NCBI GenBank assembly: GCA_030828265.1
Contig: JAURCW010000012.1
Coordinates: 1 to 13,220 of the forward strand
Length of the DNA stretch: 13,220 bases
Reading direction: 5' to 3'
Source of the DNA: Burkholderiales bacterium
GTDB taxonomy: Bacteria; Pseudomonadota; Gammaproteobacteria; Burkholderiales; Burkholderiaceae_A
Shown: in pieces, positions 11,137 to 13,220 of the stretch
Numbering within the stretch: the first letter of the stretch is position 1
Layout: each line of letters begins with the position of its first letter
Made by a program: the position numbers and the translations under genes
The notes under the pieces: model-generated
Databases searched by the model: none
Seen by the model: only the letters and a program-made list of their open reading frames with translations
What the model was told of the DNA's origin: nothing

Positions 11137-11907
11137 TTAGAACGGGACGCTAGAAGTGTCCTCTACTACGGTGTCACCCTCATGCTTCACCTTTACCTCA
11201 CCAGCGGTGATTTGGGAGGCAAACTGCTTAGCCGCTTGGTACACGTTCATGTCCTCAATTGAGCCAATACGCTCAACTTCCCAACCAAACCACTTGCCTT
11301 TGTCGTTCGACTCGGCTTGGGTAGTCAGGCGGTACATTTGCGAGTACATCGCCGGGGTGAATGGGCCGTTCTTGCCCATCAGCTTGACGGTCTGCATCAT
11401 GCTATTCCACTTACGCGATTTTTTCAATTGCGTAGACTTCATAACAATCAAGGCAGGCTCGGGCATGCCATCGTCATTAATCAGCATCACGTAGTGATTG
11501 GCTGTGTTTTCGATGTAATTCCCGTTGTCGAGGTAATCCTTGTTGTCCCCCGGCTCACGGTGGGTACGACTCAGGATATCCGACGTAGCCGGATAAATCT
11601 GGATCGGCGCACCAGAGCCACTCCCGCGAGGGGCCCACTCAATGTACTGGCGTACATAGGCGCAAGGGATGACCGTGATGCCCTTTTTGCCATCGTACAA
11701 CTGCCCTGACACCGAGTTCAGGATCATGCCCGGACGGGCATTTTCATTCTCCGACACCTCAGGGGAGGTGGTGGTCAAGAGGCGCAGAAACGGCAGGGCG
11801 AAATCGTCCTGCTGCATGCCCTCAAAACCAGAGGCGGCGTCCGCCTCAAAGTCGGATGCCAACGCCACCGCAGTGGTCTCTTTTGTCGCTACTTCAGTTT
11901 TAGCCAT
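11137..11907 (-). CDS. Probable phage single-stranded-DNA-binding protein
   Basis: A 256-residue protein, tentatively an SSB. Support: the DDFALPFLRLLTTTSPEV start of the core (34-51), followed by G-rich, beta-strand-like segments (KKGITVIPCAYVRQYIEW, 74-91; HYVMLINDDG, 138-147; PALIVMKSTQLKKSRKWNSM, 151-170), which recalls a family often annotated as phage SSB or unknown replication protein. The C-terminus is EGDTVVEDTSSVPF, a mildly acidic tail ending in Pro-Phe, as in E. coli SSB (DDDIPF) and, more loosely, the acidic/aromatic end of T7 gp2.5. It lies directly before the primase. The ATG at 11907 has AAAAAAGGA nine bases upstream. A GC hairpin follows the stop codon. The fold is not proven from sequence; it could be a different replication accessory protein. 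Confidence 0.55.
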   Translation of the reverse strand: MAKTEVATKETTAVALASDFEADAASGFEGMQQDDFALPFLRLLTTTSPEVSENENARPGMILNSVSGQLYDGKKGITVIPCAYVRQYIEWAPRGSGSGAPIQIYPATSDILSRTHREPGDNKDYLDNGNYIENTANHYVMLINDDGMPEPALIVMKSTQLKKSRKWNSMMQTVKLMGKNGPFTPAMYSQMYRLTTQAESNDKGKWFGWEVERIGSIEDMNVYQAAKQFASQITAGEVKVKHEGDTVVEDTSSVPF

Positions 11908-11924
11908 GGTTCATGGTCCTTTTT

Positions 11925-12482
11925 TCATGCAGATTTAATGGTCGCCTTTTGGCCGATATACGCACCAAAAAGCTCGGTGGGGAACTCGCTTCCGCGCTCC
12001 ACCTGCTCGCGAACCCAAGCCTTTAGGGTTTGGGGTTCGATCCTTTGCGCTTGCTGCACCGGATAGTTTTGCTCACGCAAGAGATCTATTAAGGCCTCAG
12101 CTAGTTGATCTTCACCACGACCAAATTGCACAGAGACCATGTTCTTAATGATGTCGTCAAAACCATTGCCACGCAGCCACTCATAAGCCTCAGCCCGGTT
12201 CTCTTCCTTAATGCTGGCGCTGTAGAACGGCTTAACGTCAATCTGGCTACCGTCAGCCATCTTGAACGACTTCATGCCAAGCTCGGCAAGCATAGCGGGA
12301 ATGGTGTCTTCTAACAGCTTACGCTGCTGGTCCTTGCGTTCCTTGACTACCTCTTCTAAATCCGCTATTTCTTTCTCAAGTTGCTTGGCTCGCTTAGCCA
12401 GTTTGCCGACTGAATCTAGGTCATCGTTGTTGACCTGTAACGCACCGGCATCTTGCTCAAACATCTCATTGATGTTACTCAT
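11925..12482 (-). CDS. Coiled-coil phage protein of the replication operon, 185 aa
   Basis: A 185-residue protein of no known function. Residues 25-60 form a clear coiled coil (LAKRAKQLEKEIADLEEVVK and on). Then comes AELGMKSFKMADGSQIDVKP (66-85), a second half with ASIKEENRAEAYEWLRGNG (89-107), DDIIKNMVSVQFGRG, and EPQTLKAWVREQVERG ... LFGAYIGQKATIK. I recall this layout ('LG.ksfk..dG..i.vk... aR..a..WLr..g...iIKn.v... hp.TLkA.vrE') from many phage replication clusters, next to an SSB-like gene, so it may assist replication or recombination. ATG 12482 has AGAGAGGAGAG directly upstream; an upstream in-frame reading to 12530 was rejected. It overlaps the preceding gene's stop by 8 bases. Confidence 0.85.
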   Translation of the reverse strand: MSNINEMFEQDAGALQVNNDDLDSVGKLAKRAKQLEKEIADLEEVVKERKDQQRKLLEDTIPAMLAELGMKSFKMADGSQIDVKPFYSASIKEENRAEAYEWLRGNGFDDIIKNMVSVQFGRGEDQLAEALIDLLREQNYPVQQAQRIEPQTLKAWVREQVERGSEFPTELFGAYIGQKATIKSA

Positions 12483-12804
12483 CTCGCTCTCCTCTCTCAG
12501 TAATGTCAATTCGCACGGGGATGTAAACATGCTCCCGGCGATCCCACTTTAACACACTATAGCGCCCGCCATTGTAGGCAGCAACTATAGAACATACAAC
12601 CCCGATTGCAGCGGGGTCTCCTGTCAGCAACACGTAATCTTTATCGGTGAAGTCCCGAAGCTTCCTACGCAAGTTGCGGATGGTTGGCGCTGTCGAAAAA
12701 GCAATCTGATGATTGGACGGCAGCAGCGGTTTAATTTCCCCAAACTTCATCGCCCCTGCGATATCGTGATTGGGCATGGATTGAACTACATACACGGTTG
12801 ACAT
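12475..12804 (-). CDS. Conserved phage protein, first gene of replication operon, 109 aa
   Basis: A 109-residue protein of unknown function. It begins MSTVYVVQSMPNHDIAGAMK, has a middle FGEIKPLLPSNHQIAF (21-36), RNLRRKLRDFTDKDYVLLTGDPAAIGV (43-69), and ends with LKWDRREHVYIPVRIDI (85-101). The layout 'vYvVq......A..fG.i..ll......R..L..f...DyLll.GdP.aig......N.G....LkWDr....Y.pv' is one I recall in many phage genomes at the head of a replication cluster. ATG 12804 has AGGAGAG upstream with normal spacing; a longer reading frame back to 12861 has no RBS and would include the promoter. Its stop overlaps the next gene by 8 bases. A well-formed promoter lies 30-57 bases upstream. Confidence 0.82.
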   Translation of the reverse strand: MSTVYVVQSMPNHDIAGAMKFGEIKPLLPSNHQIAFSTAPTIRNLRRKLRDFTDKDYVLLTGDPAAIGVVCSIVAAYNGGRYSVLKWDRREHVYIPVRIDITERGERDE

Positions 12805-12833
12805 GACTCTCCTTTCTTGAACCGAGCAATCAG

Positions 12834-12861
12834 TGTATACTAGTTTTTCGGGCCGCGTCAA
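12834..12861 (-). promoter_or_regulatory. Sigma70-like promoter of the leftward replication operon
   Basis: On the minus strand, TTGACG (plus-strand 12856-12861) and TATACA (12834-12839) are separated by 16 bases. The -35 matches 5 of 6 consensus positions and the -10 matches 4 of 6. The expected start point is near 12827, giving a short leader with an AGGAGAG RBS before the ATG at 12804. This is the best promoter in the window and would drive seven genes to 5931. Confidence 0.6.
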
Positions 12862-12889
12862 GCGGTTTGCAACATAGCGAAAGAGAGAT

Positions 12890-13220
12890 ATGGATTCAAC
12901 AACCTTTTTGACAAAGTACCCTTATAAAAATCAACCATTTACGCACCAAGCAGCGTATTTGCAGAGGTTTTGGGAAGAGCCGCATGCCGCCCTTTTTGCT
13001 GAAATGGGTACTGGCAAAAGCTTCATGCTCATCAACAACGCCGCCATGCTTTGGGACAAGGGCAAGATTAACGCCATGCTGATTGTCGCGCCCAAAGGCG
13101 TGTACAGGAACTGGTACAAGTCTGAGCTGCCAAAGCATATGCCTGACCATGTGCCGTACGCCATGGCCTGTTGGACGCCGTCCCCGCGCAAGGCTGAAAA
13201 GCAGGCGATGGAGGAGATGA
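12890..13220 (+). CDS. Partial SNF2/DEAD-like helicase, N-terminal part
   Basis: The first 110 residues of a gene that leaves the right edge. The ATG at 12890 is preceded by AGAGAG. It contains a Q-motif-like PFTHQAAYLQRF (16-27), Walker A AEMGTGKSFM (37-46), and motif Ia IVAPKGVYRNWYKSEL (65-80), the arrangement of SNF2-family and related SF2 ATPases found in phage replication clusters ('hQ...l......al..EMGTGKT..... vlivaP..v..nW...'). It would move on double-stranded DNA or unwind it, perhaps remodelling replication or packaging substrates. It is divergent from the leftward operon, with 85 bases between the two starts. A TATACT (12836-12841) lies in that gap but lacks a good -35 for the rightward direction. 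The domain call rests on about one quarter of the expected protein. Confidence 0.85.
   Translation, partial: MDSTTFLTKYPYKNQPFTHQAAYLQRFWEEPHAALFAEMGTGKSFMLINNAAMLWDKGKINAMLIVAPKGVYRNWYKSELPKHMPDHVPYAMACWTPSPRKAEKQAMEEM

Overview
This window looks like part of a tailed double-stranded DNA phage genome (Caudoviricetes), probably from an uncultured phage of a proteobacterial host. The reasons are tight gene packing with start/stop overlaps, many very small genes with strong GAGAGGAGA-type ribosome binding sites, a terminase small subunit, and a full replication cassette (family A DNA polymerase, archaeo-eukaryotic-type primase, SF1 helicase, likely single-strand binding protein, start of an SNF2-type helicase). 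No rRNA, tRNA, CRISPR array or insertion sequence was seen. The host assignment is inference only.

Layout. Positions 1-1791 are leftward genes: an unknown protein with a YPF/GDSFF motif, the terminase small subunit, a PD-(D/E)XK (VRR-NUC-like) nuclease, an unknown 111-residue protein, and the start of a gene that leaves the window. Positions 1792-2141 are a 350-base non-coding divergent region. It holds a possible leftward promoter with dyads, five exact and one degenerate copy of a 9-bp repeat (ATTACGTCT), a pure A/T palindromic tract, and a second set of 9-bp repeats before the first rightward gene. Iterons next to an A/T-rich tract make this the best candidate for a replication origin or a master regulatory region. 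Positions 2142-5938 carry a rightward run of thirteen small genes, mostly unknown, including a free-standing HNH endonuclease (low GC, internal 57-bp duplication), a helix-turn-helix protein, a one-helix membrane protein, a zinc-ribbon protein, a pair of strongly overlapping reading frames, and a DUF3310 (T7 gp1.7-like) protein.

Positions 12804-5931 are a leftward replication operon in the order small unknown gene, coiled-coil unknown gene, likely SSB, primase, small unknown gene, SF1 helicase, DNA polymerase. A sigma70-like promoter lies just upstream, and a strong GC hairpin sits between the SSB and primase genes. The operon ends convergently, its stop codon overlapping the end of the DUF3310 gene by 8 bp. 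At 12890 an SNF2/DEAD-like helicase gene starts rightward and leaves the window.

How the parts fit together (inference): the primase makes primers, the SF1 and SNF2-type helicases unwind or remodel DNA, the polymerase copies with proofreading, and the SSB coats single strands. Replication could start at the iteron region. The leftward block links to packaging and nucleolytic processing. The small rightward genes look like the accessory, probably early-expressed, part of the genome.
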